From the NCBI GenBank assembly GCA_023014365.1, contig JAEBUN010000027.1:372001-436000 (forward strand): a stretch of 64,000 nucleotides of DNA. The letters are read 5' to 3'. Made by a program: the position numbers and the translations under genes. This DNA is from Lepiota brunneoincarnata. Its lineage: Eukaryota > Basidiomycota > Agaricomycetes > Agaricales > Agaricaceae. How positions within the stretch are numbered: position 1 is the first letter of the stretch; each line of letters begins with the position of its first letter. Shown here piece after piece: positions 44,716 through 56,849 of this stretch. Under the pieces are notes generated by a model, which was not told where the DNA came from, ran no database searches, and was given only the letters and a program-made list of their open reading frames with translations.

Positions 44716-46956
44716 ATGCCTCAGAATCAATCCGGACGAACCATTCCTCCGCTATTACGCAAAGTCATCTTCAGAGCACTTGTTGGAAGCGCCATCATTT
44801 GCATCGGGATGACGATCGTTTTTTTCCCGACCCCAATTAGACTCCAAGCATTCTTGATCCCGTTTACAGTGATTTTGGTACCTCCCCTCGTGATTTTGGT
44901 CCACCACATTATGAGGCTCGTCAACTCATCGTTGATTCATTATAGTGAATACTGAATTATAAATTGTAGCATATGGCCGAGAAAATATTGGCTCATCATC
45001 TGCGAGCTTGTGCTCTTGGTAATCGAGACTGGCGCAGGTACGAGTTATATTCTCTGCGGGTGTACGGGATGCCACATGCCAACTAATTATGCCACAGCCA
45101 TGGTCCGCTGCTGGTACTTTGGTTTTAGCTTCGGTCTGGACGAGCAGGGAGTTACAGCCGTTAATCTCTACATCAGGTTCTTTGCGGCTGTGTCCGGATA
45201 TACCCTCGTGCTCTGTGTTGTTGCTTCATTTTGTCTGTCTCTGTATGATGGTCTCTTCACGAAAGGGAAGGGCATTCTTCAGGTCCATGACCCGATCTCG
45301 GCTTGGTACCCGCTGAATTCAACACCCAAGAATTCGCGAGGCCGAGTGTTGAGTCTTGTATTTGGGAAATATCTCTTCAGGAGACGGTTTAGGTACGTTC
45401 GCTCCCCATGTGCTTCCGTATCTCTATTTACCCCAATCTCAGCACAGACTCTCGGATTCTTAGATTGGTTCGAGGCGTCTTGGCTGGTCTCCTCCTCGTT
45501 CTTATGGTTCTCGTCACTTTCTATGCTTTAATTGTCGGACCAATAAGTCACCAGAGTGGTTTCACCCCAATTAAAACCTCACACTCGGTGTCAACATCGT
45601 ACGACAACATCAATCTCCCTCAACCTTCCTTTATAGTAGTCGCAGTAAGTCCATTTTTGCTCTAATTAATGTTTAACTAAAATCGAATTCTAGAAACTTG
45701 GTCATCCCCCAGGGAACTGGACCACCCACGAGACTCGGAGGGAACTAATGGAGAGGTTACGTTCCTCCTTGAATGCAACTCTACTTTGGTCAGAATTATA
45801 CAATGGTGCGTCTGCTTGTATATGAACGATCATCTACCTTGTCTCAATACTTGCCGAAAGACACCATATGTGAATTCAAGGTGTGACCTGCCTGAGGTCG
45901 AAGATCAAGGGTCCTTTTCGATCCTCACCACTACTTGCACTCCAGCACCCGAATGGGTCCAATTCAGCAATCCTTTCGCTTCAATGTGGCTGGTTGCGCA
46001 CGTGCCTCAAGTGTTGATCACTGTTGATTGGAACATCCTTGCTCGTGAAAATGTTTCAAGTCTTCCTCTGTCAGCGGACACTCTTTCCCAAGAAGCCCTC
46101 ATCTATTTCGGCCTTACAAATTCAACGGAGGACGTAGTTGCCAACACGCTCCCAACCCTCCTGCTACCTGGCTCTCATGTTTGTGGCATCCCCTCATTCT
46201 CTCTCAGGGAGAGGATCACAAATTCCGGAATAACTGCCTTGGGTATTCCAGCTGTAAGCGGCTTATCATATCATGTTTTTTCCACTCCACTATTGATAGG
46301 ACTTGATGGTAGACCCGCCGTTTCCTAATTGCAAATATATACTCCCTCATGCCAGATCCGTCGCCTTTGATCACCAAAAGCAACAGTACCGCAACGCTAC
46401 GAATACTTCCTCTGCATCCAAGCGCTCCGGAGTTCAGGTTAGATGGAGATGTCAATGAAAGCACTGTACTTAGCGGATTTGCTCTCGCTGGTGGTGTTTG
46501 GACATTTCTCAACGGTTTATTCGCTATAGTATTTGGAACTACGCTATTACTCGTCCTTTTTGGTATGTCTCCTTACCCTCGGCTTTTACACATATCCGTT
46601 TCTGACCTGGCGTCCGATGACCAGGGATCAAACCACTATCGATCTATGGTTTAATACACTTTTTCCGACGTCGAAAGGGTGTTCTCCATGCACAATATCC
46701 TGATATTTCATCCGAAGAACAAGGTCGGACCGTGGCAATACTCAGGGAGCACTTGCTTGACATTCAAAATGACGTGGAAACTGGTAGATCAGCTGGGGAG
46801 CTCTGCTCGGAACTGGGAAGAAGTTCAACAACTCCAGCTTCGCTTAGACACGCAGTTGATTCCGAACCTACAGACTCCGAGAGTCTTATGGCGTGTCCAA
46901 GGAAAAGGGAGAATGGCAGGATCAACGAAGTGGAGATGAGGATGGTGGACAGGTAG
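44716..46956 (+). pseudogene. Multi-span membrane protein, TM family copy E
   Basis: N-terminal ORF 44716-44955, then 45010-45393 and further exons matching copy A. The last intron has a proper donor (G-GTATGT) and the cytosolic tail is intact to 46956. The first two ORFs are in one frame separated by a TGA. The junction near 45885-45900 carries one extra base relative to A and B, so intron 4 does not join in phase. Otherwise well preserved: soluble domain with VANTLPTLLLPGSHVCGIPS and last span GGVWTFLNGLFAIVFG. Function unknown. Confidence 0.62.
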
Positions 46957-46959
46957 AGG

Positions 46960-47760
46960 GTGACCAGCGGAGGTCGTTGAATTTTAGATTTGTAGGCATC
47001 TAATGAGTTCTTAGCTCGGAAAGCATTTTCCCGCGGCTATTGTATTTTGACTATAGTCTTCCCTTCTACCTTGATTCTTACGTTATACGAGGCAGTTCAG
47101 GGTCTCGTCGTAGCACCAGTCCATGGGAGTCCCAAATCGAACGACAGCGGTGTGGTCTTCCTCCTTGCGGTTTGGCATTACTCCCCGCTGATGCAACCAA
47201 ACCAGACGATAGCTCCAGCAGTGACACAGGACAGTTCTCTAATCTGTGACGGCGAAGGAGCCCATGGGGGCACCATAGTCGAGGGTGCCTTGTGGGAACA
47301 AAGTTGAGACGCTACAGAGACAGATTCTAGTGTACGCGAAACTAAGTCCGCGGGCTTACACCCACCTCGGTGACGACACCCAGACATCCCAACTCGAACG
47401 AAAACTGACGGTTGGCAACAATCATCTTTCGGAAAAGTCCAATGAAAAGAGCCGAGTGGGCTTTTGTCCACTTGATATATTTGTTTGCTTCTTCATATGA
47501 GCAGCGGAAGGATAGCAGATCCGCTAACATCTACCTGTGCTAGTGTCACAAGAAATTGCCTCGCCATGTGCGTCACAGAAAGGTCGCCTCTGTCAAGGTG
47601 TGTTTGTGGAATTGCTCTTGTTGAAAGAGTGGTTCAAAGTATGTGATTTGGCTCAGGTCACGTCCAATAGACAGAACGACAAACAACACGGGTATGAGCT
47701 ACACAACCAATTACCCTATCCATGAATTGATAGCATACGCCCGACCAGCGTAGACCCGAA
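46960..47760. other. Segment E spacer with gene-like scrap
   Basis: Around 47180-47255 a plus frame reads LLPADATKPDDSSSSDTGQF. A similar acidic motif is readable on the minus strand at 56700-56760 and near 61850-61900. It is probably another duplicated gene scrap. 47610-47730 resembles 34830-34900 and 38780-38870, the flank of the knottin-like genes. Confidence 0.4.
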
Positions 47761-47765
47761 GCTGC

Positions 47766-48030
47766 TTAAGGGTAACACTTGAGAATTCCCCTAGGAGGCT
47801 AAAACCGGGGTCAACTCCGGAACTAATTTAAAAGAACTCAAAAAAAAGTAAGGTCTTACAGAATATGCGCAGTTGCCCGAGCAGCAATCACCGGGGCGAC
47901 TGCAATCCGCGCCAACAGCGCGACATTGCCTGGGTAAAATCTGGTCCGAGCGGACCTCGACCACTGCCGCAGATGCAGAGAGGGCGAGAGCGAGGAGGAC
48001 AATGTTAGAGAGGATGAGTTTGAACTGCAT
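47766..48030 (-). CDS. Secreted six-cysteine knottin-like peptide, copy E
   Basis: Exons 48030-47860 and 47798-47766; 61-nt intron. 67 residues. Without splicing, this copy loses its last cysteine and runs into an aromatic tail. With the shared GTAAGA...TTTTAG intron removed, it keeps the family pattern and the common ending. Propeptide ends LPR; loop 2 is SRPGD, as in copy F. It converges with TM copy E, 810 bp away. Confidence 0.75.
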
Positions 48031-48039
48031 GTTTGAGAG

Positions 48040-49125
48040 TAGTAGATGTTGGGAACTTGGTTTGGGGAATGGGTTGAACGAGTTCATAGGTACACCTTTT
48101 ATATGCCGACGGACGTCTAGAGGAATGGAAGCGGTAGCCAGGATTACGTCCTCCGCACGCCTCAGAGGGCTGTGATCCTGATAAGAATCTCTACTCATAA
48201 GCACACTACGTCGAAATCGATTCTCCGAGAGATCAGAGGAGGAGCACACTAGCCCAACTTAGGGATGATTCTAGACGGACCGGCACTTGCCATGGCTAAC
48301 CCAGCGTCTAGCTCTGCTTACTCTTTGCTTATTGTAAAGATTACGAGTGTCTCGGCCAGTATGCTTCAATCAAGACCGAGTCTTGGGCTTCTGTAAGTCA
48401 TCTTGCATAGCTTCACTCCGATGACACTTTACCTACTGAGGAATATTTCTTGGCTCTAATCCTCGTTCAGGCAGCCGAAATCTCAGTTCCTGACTTTGCG
48501 GAACTAGGCTCGGCTCACTTGTGCTGTTCCTCCAGTGAAGCTCATTGATCGGGGTAAGCTATGCTTCTTTCATCAACCTCATGCGTCGAATCTTTGTCTG
48601 GCGAAGAGGAAACTCGAGTTGTTATGAAGGCACGTTGGGCAAGCATCATCAGGTAAAGCTATTTTAGGCCATCGTCATCACTCCAATGATCCAAAAGTAT
48701 GCCGTAAACTTCGAGTTCCCGTCCCCGCAATGAATTACAGGCTGTGCTCTCGTCTGTTCTGAGATCAAACAGCAAGTTGGGGGCATCAAAGTTTCAACAA
48801 CCCGCGTTCATATTCCTTCGGAATCAACACTGTCGTATCAGATGTTCAATTCTTGCCAACCCTGATATGGCGGCCCTCACGGCGTTGAATTCGGGCTTCT
48901 GGATATGCAGCTCACACACCCGCGGTTCTACCTCCCCTTGATGATTTGTTATGAAGTGAATCGGGACGCCGTTTTCTGCGAGCCTTCGTGGTGCAAGAGG
49001 TCTGAAGCAGGAAACCTTAACTTGGGGAGAGCGATTGGGATGGCTCTGGACCCTAGTGTGTACAGGTCAGCAACACGACAACGTTGCACCGAATTAGGAT
49101 CGCTTGCTACTTATACTCGTTGAAG
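48040..49125. repeat. Composite segment E, R4 and R2 remnants
   Basis: 48170-48260 is R4. 48570-48640 and 48690-48900 resemble 29780-29850 and 30350-30660. 48950-49120 is R2, keeping the uninterrupted CAACACGACAACGTTGCACC where copy B carries the solo LTR. No gene supported. Confidence 0.6.
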
Positions 49126-50519
49126 AATGACCATTGTTTCTCACCATCATCCCTTCGGGGGTGAATCTTCCGGACGTTAAAGATCAAGTCTATTTCATGT
49201 TCTCGTCCAACACGACTAAGGCAAATTTTCAAGGATGAGAGGAGGGGTGTGGCGTGTATGTGTTCAAGGCTTGGAATTGCGTCACATCGGAGGTTGGTAT
49301 ACATAGTGAAAACAAGGGAGAAACAGAACAGTTGTGTATGGTTATGTTCGGTAAGTACCCTGGTCACGAGATGTGGGGAGACGACGATGACGAACTCGAA
49401 AAGGGCAGGTGTGGGGGAAATCGGACCGCATTTACCAGATTCATTAAACGCTGTGGCAACGAAAGGAAACGCGTTTATGCTTACGTGCAACTGCTGTGAT
49501 AAGCATTTTCACGTTCAATAGGCCTAGACTACTCGAGCTTTCTTGGTTTGGTAACCACGGTTGTCGGTGTGGTGCCGTGAGTCGTCAGTGAAGTAAGAAA
49601 TGCCTGCGAGATTTTTGCTCCGGCGGAATCTACGGTTGGGGCGCTGTGTATGATATTTGCTGGTGATCGTGAGTACCTAACGCTTGTTCAACCAAACGAA
49701 TATGGCCAAAAAGCTGGGGCATCTAGCGCCTGTTACTGTCGATGCACTGCAGAAATTGTAAGTTCTGATGTAGTTCGGCCATCCGAGAGCAACCAGGGCA
49801 ACTCCTTCAGCGGTACGCAGCAAGGCAACAGCAATCCAGGTGGAAGCTGCGTTATCAGCTCGTTCTCCTGATGCATGGTGTTGCTTCCTAAATGTAAACT
49901 CCGCCCTCGATATTGTCACCCCTCGTCGCTCTCTATCTAAGGGAAAACAAATCAAGGAGCAAACATCAACGTGAGATTGACTTGTCGAGACTGCAGTCCA
50001 TGGGCTTGTGAAAACCAATCAACTCCCAAATGTTGTGTGCACGGAGTTTTCTTGTTAACTCCTCTCCAATGTCCTTGCTGGAGCGCCTCCGTTGTCAAAT
50101 GTTTTGTTAAAGCACACTAGCATGCCTCATAAAATGTAAACTAGGGTTCTGTCAAGAATTCCCAGTGAATTTCTTACCATGTTTACAAACCTTGAATTTA
50201 TTACATTAAAAAGATGTAAGAAATATTTGAAAACCGCGGTTTATAATTATTTCGAAGTTTTTAAAAGATTATCTACCAACCCCACTAGATATCACGTTTT
50301 GTTCGAGTTTTCGACTCATCAGAAGCTGGTTCTGAAGCCGCGCGTGAGGACTCCTGCAAGTTCATCGGCTTCTCGGAGAGTATGTCCACCAGGTGATGGG
50401 CTCACCGCATCTTAGCACGACAAAATGTCTCAAGCACGTGATCCATGATCGTAGTTATCACATGACCGCGACCTTAGCCATGTGAAGCACCCGAAAATTA
50501 GCGGGTGTATATAAAAGCC
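49126..50519. other. Intergenic, nothing firm
   Basis: Several 70-110 codon frames overlap on both strands at 49107-49521 and 49650-50018, but none shows domain, splice or duplication support. A TATATAAAAG box at about 50509-50518 lies directly before the MRPS29 ATG. Confidence 0.4.
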
Positions 50520-52368
50520 ATGTCACTCCTCACTGCGCGTACAGGCGTTATTACCACCCGACCTCCAGCGCTCACACTTGCCTTCGAGTCCAGGCGGGGC
50601 TTGAGATTTCTCAGGCGGAGGTGGTCGATAAAGCAGGACGGTGTGTGTTTTCAGAAGGCGCTTCTGGGTTGACAATCTGACGGGTGTGTTTCTGTTGTTA
50701 GCCAAGAAGGGTGCGACGCAGAGGGATGCGACGGGGAAGCCGATTCAGAAGAAGAAGGAAAAGATTCTGCCTGTATGTGACTTTTTTTTTGGCTTTGGTT
50801 TATACAAGTGGTTTTAGACGAGTTGTCGATGTGGTTGGCAGCTGTTTACTCCTCTCCCCGTCGACCAACTTCGATCGCCTGTTTTCAAGGTGGATGAGAG
50901 ACCGGAGATTGAATTGATGCGATTTGCACCCGTATGTTCCTCTCGTTTCTTTGAGCGCTTGCCAAAGGTGCTGAGGTGTGGATTGAAGAAAAATGTGACG
51001 AGGAAAACTGTAGGCCGAGCCATGGAATTCGTTGCTTCCCCCAACGACCCAATGAAACACTTTGGTTTGCCGAAGAACATATGGAAGGACGTACGTTCTC
51101 CCTCCCCTTGTTTCGTTCTCCCTCCTCTCTCAACGAACACCCATCCTTCATCTCCCCTATAGTTCCGCCTGTTGTCAAAACCGTGCTCGGTGATACGTGA
51201 TGCCACAGCGGATATAGTCGAAACATTGCACGGGGCAGGAAAAAAGTCGAGCATGGACACGAGATTGGTGCTGACGGGTCGGCCGGGATGCGGGAAGAGT
51301 TATTTGTTGCTCCAGGCGGCGGAGTTTTGTGCGAATCATGGGTGGATTGTGATGTACATCCCTCGGGGTGCGTGTACCATTAGTTCATAGATGCCTGTAA
51401 CTGATGTTTCTTTTCCTTTCTTGCCTAGCTGTGACGCTGGTCAATTCGACGACACCGTACGCGTATGACCTCCGCACGCAAACATTTTTCCAGCCCGAGG
51501 CGTCCTATCAGATCTTACAACGCGCGAAAGCGGCGAGTGGGAAGGTGTTTAAGGAATTGAAAATGCAGTGTGGCTTGGTGATGGAGAACGGGAAGAGTGT
51601 ACCTGCCGGGAAGAGTCTTTATGAGCTGGTAGATATTCCAAAGGAAGAGGTGGCGATTGCGCCGGTGGTGCTGGATAAGCTGATGACGGAGCTGCAGAGG
51701 CAAACTGCGTGAGCCTTTTCTTTTTCGCGAACTTCGGTGTGAGGGGTTGGGCTGATATATATATGTGTAGATACCCGGTGTTACTTGCTGTGGATGATTT
51801 CCAGGCGTTATTCTCTCGTACGGCGTATCGCGACCCGCATTATAAGCCGATCGCCTCGTACCATTTGCAGGCTCCGAGGTTGCTTTTAGAATTTGCATCT
51901 GGGAGGCGTTCTTTCGTACGTGTTTTTGCTTTTTGAAACTTGCCATATACTCTGACAGGTTTGGACTAGGCCAAGGGTGCGTTTGTGGGTGCATTGAACG
52001 CATCGGATCCGGCGTATGGCATCACACCTGAGCTGAGCGACGCACTGGACCTGCCAACATCTCAGCCTGATACGCCATGGCCTTATGCTAAGCGCTCGAG
52101 ATTCTTGTTCGAGTACGCGCAGGGTTTGAAAAAGGTGGATGTACCGGCCCAGTTGAGCGTACAGGAAGCAGCGACGATCTTTGAGATCTGGATGAAGCAT
52201 CAGATCCTGGGATCAAGTGGGTGGCATGTTCTTTTCTGCTTTAAGGATGGGTACTGATGGACCTTTGCAGAGGCGCATGACGAGTTGTTCATGGCCAAGT
52301 ATGTCGAGTCGGGTGGGAATGCACGGGACTTTGTGTGGAAGGGGCTATTGGGAACTCTACAGTCATAA
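50520..52368 (+). CDS. MRPS29: Mitochondrial small-subunit ribosomal GTPase mS29 (DAP3 family)
   Basis: GTP-binding protein of the mitochondrial ribosome small subunit. Exons: 50520-50640, 50702-50772, 50890-51090, 51163-51367, 51429-51708, 51771-51915, 51970-52216, 52271-52368, all joining in phase. Exon 3 could contain one more very short intron after RFAP. The N-terminus is Arg-rich with few acidic residues, as in a mitochondrial targeting peptide. Walker A GRPGCGKS at 51277-51300; Walker B-like LLAVDD near 51790; family motifs LVNSTTPYAYD and APVVLDKLM. A TATA box directly before the ATG makes the exact start uncertain. It converges on MMS2. Intact. Confidence 0.9.
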
Positions 52369-52428
52369 TTGCTCATTATATTGACTGGATACAGATGGGT
52401 TGTGGATACAAAAAAAGGAAAGACGATT

Positions 52429-53010
52429 TTAGAACGTCGAGCCCTCCGGTGGTTGGGGAAGCTTGCGATTATTGAACGAGGCCATTTCTCTGTGGATGGG
52501 CCTGAGCCACCTTAAGTGAGATTAGATTAGATTATCCGCACCTTCGAATTTCAACGAGGACGCTCTCGATGCTGAGATTCCTCTTCCAATTGGCGAGGGC
52601 GGGGAGCTTTGTAAGGTCGACTTTGCCGTCGAGTTGGCTGACAAAGGGGAGATTGACACGGGAGATGAACTGGACAAGGGGAGATTCGTCTGGGTATGTA
52701 TCACCGCAGGTGATCTTGAGGCTGTAGATACGGTTCTCGTGGACAGTCTAGAGGGGAAGGCGGTGAGGGGTGGAGAGTAAGAGGCGAGAAAGGGACCCGT
52801 ACGTGTCCTGGACCAATGATGGTACCATTCCAGTTGCTCATCATGATATCGTCGCTATCTTCGAGGCCGTAGGAGCACGAACCGTCACCGATGCCCTTTT
52901 CGCCCTTTTCGAGTTCTTCGAGAAGGCGAAAATTGCGTGGAACTGTGGTTGTTTGTGAGTGCCAGAGCCTCTGTGTGCTGGGATGTGCTAGGATGCGCAC
53001 CTTGGGCCAT
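52429..53010 (-). CDS. MMS2: Ubiquitin E2 variant, Mms2/UEV type
   Basis: Catalytically inactive E2-like partner of Ubc13 in K63-linked ubiquitin chain formation. Exons: 53010-53001 (ATG plus 7 nt), 52942-52803, 52747-52542, 52489-52429; 417 nt, 138 residues, the usual UEV length. Diagnostic motifs: [20 protein letters not shown] at the start, [28 protein letters not shown] and the conserved C-terminus [13 protein letters not shown]. The active-site Cys of true E2 enzymes is absent, as expected. The four introns' borders (three introns) are GT-AG and in phase. Its stop lies 60 bp from the MRPS29 stop on the other strand. Intact. Confidence 0.93.
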
Positions 53011-53104
53011 GGCTGTTGCAGGGAGAGTTAGGAGATCCCACGTGACAGGATAAGTTGCATAGCCATCTGTGATTTCAGCCTACTCTCTCTCTTTACTGTC
53101 CACA

Positions 53105-56100
53105 ATGTTCGGCGGAGGAACTTCGAATGCGTATGATGAAATCGTCGGTAAGTAAGCACCCCTTGCAAGAGAAATGCACACGCCATGACCATTCATCTAG
53201 CAAAGACGACCGATGAGAATCTCACCACAGAGAACTGGGAGCTCATCATGAACCTCTGTGATAAAGTCATGGACGAGGGCGACGAGGGGTCTGTCTCTGT
53301 CTCTGACTCTCATACCCGTACTCATCTCCTCTATCAGCGCACACAACGTCATCGCAGCGGTCCTCAAGCGCCTCGCACATCGCAATCCCAATGTCCAGCT
53401 CTACGCTCTCTCACTCGCAGAGGCTCTCTCCAAGAACTGCGGTACGAGCGTCAGTAAGGAGGTTGCCTCTCGTGCGTTTACCCAGGGGCTCGAAAAGCTC
53501 GTCACGGACCGTGTGAGTGCTGTTCGCTGGCGTTTACGCGACGACTTCGGACACTGATGGGCCTTGGCATTCAGACAACGCATGACAAAGTCCGGAAACG
53601 GGCCCTTGAGTTGGTTGCACAGTGGACCTCGGAATTTGAGGATATCGGTGTCATGGAGGATTGTTACAACAATCTCAAAGCCAAGGGTATGTACCCCCCA
53701 CTTACAAACGGACTAGGTACTAACCAATTATAGGATACAAGTTCGAAGCACCCCCGGAACCCCTGCCACCCACAGTAGATGACGACATTAGGCGGAAGGA
53801 GGAGGAGGAGCTCCAGCGTGTGCTCGAGATGTCAATGCAAGACCGCGGTGGACGAGATCAGTGGGCTGCGTACAGCCTCGCTTCATCGAGTGGGGCTAGT
53901 GGATCAAAAGCAGGCGGTAGCTCCTCCAGCTTTAACAATGCATCGAGTTCTGGTCTCGGCGCAAGCTCTTCTAGTGCGCCCTCGGCACCAAAGTACCCCA
54001 GCGGATACGTTCCTGCGCGTACACCCTCACCTCAGCGCCAGCCAGCCTCGCCTAAGCAACCATACACCCAAGGCCACTCACATTATACCCACTCGAATGC
54101 ATCCACCATTTCTGCAGGCAGTCCTTCTGCGCAGACTACTACTATGACCACTGTTACTGCGACTTCTGCACCTGCACCCGCCAACAACACAAATGCAATC
54201 GTTACCCGCGTCCGGGCACTACACAAATTTGAACCGACAGAACCTGGAGAGCTTGCATTTGAGAAGGGGGACATCATCAAGGTCGTTGATCGGGGATATC
54301 AAGACTGGTGGAGAGGGCAGTTGAAAGGTCGGACAGGAATATTCCCAGTCAACTATGTGGTATGTCCTCTACCATGGTTTTCTTCCCCCAGACCTCACTC
54401 TAGCCTATTAGGAACCAATGCCAGAACCCACGGCGACTGAATTAGCCAAAGAGGCCGAGCAAGAGGCTGCCGTGTTTGCCCAGGCTGTGAACGTTGAAAA
54501 GTTGTTGAGTATGTTGAGGGCATTTGATCCGACCAAGGATAGCTTGGCGGATAATGAAGAGATTCAGGTATATGTTGTTTGCTTTCCTGATTCTTCGCGA
54601 TGTCGACTTTTTGTCCTAGGAGTTGTACCGCTCGAGTATGGCCCTACGACCAAGGATCGTCAAGCTTATAGATAAATACAGCCAAAAACGAGGTTCGTTA
54701 CAATCTGTGCTACGCTAGGCATAGAGCTAACATAACAACAGCGGATCTTGTGTCTATGAACGAAACATTCGTCCGTGCACGAACTATCTTTGACCGGATG
54801 ATGGAAGAGTCTCTCGCCCGACACACGGGTGTTTACGACCAGCCTCAATCGGCTTATCGACCGCACATGATGCATCAAGCGTCGGGGAGTGTTGGTGGAG
54901 CGGGGGGTAGAGGTAGACCTGAATATGGCCAGTCTCCAGTGGCGGGCGGACCTCCCTCAGCTTATGGATGGAACACTCAGGGTCAGACCCTATACGGGTA
55001 TCCGCAGAGTGCACCTGCGCCTGGAGTTTTCCCGGAGTCTATGGGACCAGTGGCATACCCTGTGCCTACGCCTGCCTGCACCTGCGCCTGCGCCTGCACC
55101 TGGTCCCGGGATGCAGCCTGATATGTCGTATGGGTATCCCGGTCCTCAGCAACAGATGCAACCACAGCAGGCGCAAGTGCCCCAAGGACAACAGCAGCAA
55201 CAGCCTCAGCAACAACCCGCATATTCGTCTACCGCGAACGCACCGTATAGTGCGCAGGGACCGACGCCTTACCCTGCTGTTGTTGCTCAGGCACCAGCTC
55301 CGCCGCAGCAGCAACACCCCCAGCCGCAACCACAACCACAGCCACAGACGCTGAATCCGCAGGGAAGCATTGTGGGTTTTCAGCCCTCGGCTCAATCCCG
55401 GCCTCAGTCGATGTTACCCCAGACACAACAGCAACAGCCGCCAGCACAGGCTCAGCCCCAGCCTCAGCCTCAGCAACCAGCTCAGCAACCGGCTCAGCAG
55501 CCACAGTATGGGCAGAGTCCGTACGGACAGTCTGATGCACAACCCCAGCAACAGGGAGTGGATCACTCGCAGTATCAAGTACAGGTGCAACCACTGCAGG
55601 CCCAACCTGCTCAGACTCAGACTCAATCTCAGCCTACTCAATCTCAGCCCCAATCTCAGCCGCAGCAGCAGCCGCAGCAGCCGCAACCGGCCCAAATTCA
55701 AACTCAAACTCAGCCACAGCCTCAATCCCAACCGCAATCTCAACCGGACCAGCAGCATCAGCACCAACCGTCCACGCAATCTGGTCCACCATACATCTTT
55801 GATCCCAACGCGACATATGCGGATCCGAATGTGCAGGCGTGGGCACAGTATTACACGCAGGGTGGACGGGATTTGGCGGGATCTGTGTACTTTGTGTCTA
55901 TACCTGGATTGACGGATGGAACTGCGGCGGCGGCACAGCCTGCGAGTCCGGGCGTGAGTGTGGATATAGGTGGAGCGGTGGGAGATGCGGGAGCGGTGGG
56001 AGATGCGGGGGCGGCGAGCGCTGGTGCTGGTGGAAGTTCGAGCGCAGGACAGCAGCAACCACAACAAACGATAACATCAGCGTTTGATCAGGGTATGTTT

Positions 56101-56409
56101 GGTGTTACGCCCACCGTGTTTTATGATGCTGGTTCCTCTTCCTCGGGCGGTCAACCACAGCCGCAACAGCAGCAGCCGAACAATTTGTCTTCCAGTTCGC
56201 TCGGGGCCCAACCCCAACATCAAGGTCATAGACAACACGGATATGGAGCTGGACAGCAGGCACATTCCCCGACGATGGGGGGACCTACGACGCCCTCATG
56301 GGTTTTGCCGAAGAAGGATGGCGGGAGGTCTCCGGGTGGTGGTCCACATGGACTTACCGGACAGTTTGCGGGTGTTAGTTTGACGGATCCTGGGAGTGCT
56401 AGTGCTTAG
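53105..56409 (+). CDS. HSE1: ESCRT-0 subunit Hse1 (STAM family), tail frame-shifted
   Basis: Sorts ubiquitinated cargo at endosomes with Vps27. Exons: 53105-53147, 53201-53288, 53338-53512, 53575-53686, 53734-54359, 54412-54567, 54620-54692, 54742-56409. Domains: VHS (about residues 1-140), a UIM-like helix (EEEELQRVLEMSMQD), a Ser/Pro linker, SH3 (VRALHKFEPTEPGELAFEKGD to WWRGQLKGRTGIFPVNYV), then a GAT-like helical core (LAKEAEQEAAVFAQAVNVEK). A long Pro/Gln-rich tail follows. At about 55071-55076, within CCTGCN repeats, one base appears missing: the frame coming from the core stops near 55121, while the Gln-rich frame is open to 56409. The conserved domains are unaffected. Source of the HSE1 scraps elsewhere in the window. 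Confidence 0.9.
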
Positions 56410-56849
56410 TGCCTCGGCGCTTGGGTGGTTGAAAGGACTTGTGATTGCTTTGTCTTGTTCGTTTTCTCTGTAGTTTGTTTTTTGTCGTTGAAAGTCAATG
56501 ACTTGGAAGGTAATTGATGTTGCTAATGACAACGATTAAACTATTTTTTCTCCTTCATCAAACGCTCGCCCATTGTAGACCCAAGGATCGGCTGTGTTTA
56601 TGAGATATCAACTCCTCCGCTACGGCGTGATCCGTAGTCTGGTGGACACGTCGGACTGATCTTCAAAGCTTGTCTGCTATTTCACAACCGGACTGATTAG
56701 GGCCATGTCCTATGTCGCCGTTGGAGCTGTCGTCCTGTTTGGCCGCGTCTGCAGGGAGTGATACCAAATTGCGAGGAGTAGGAGCGCTCAGTACTGTCTT
56801 TCAGGTTGGAAGTGCCCACAATGACCGAACTGGGGAACGGCCAAGGTGA
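56410..56849. other. HSE1 3' flank with duplicated scrap
   Basis: 56690-56790 resembles 61840-61930 (GTCGCCGTTGGAGCTGTC, GTTTGG, GGGAGT). On the minus strand both read an acidic motif (PADAAKQDDSSNGD / PADTTKPDDSSNSD). It is probably the start of the same decayed gene as the calpain-like relic. No intact gene. Confidence 0.4.

Noticed and set aside
55414..56067. 217-codon minus ORF
   Set aside because: Arg/Leu-rich antisense shadow of the CAG/CAA-rich HSE1 tail.
54889..56409. 506-codon ORF as a separate gene
   Set aside because: Its Gln-rich part is the out-of-frame tail of HSE1; its first ATG overlaps HSE1 coding sequence in another frame.
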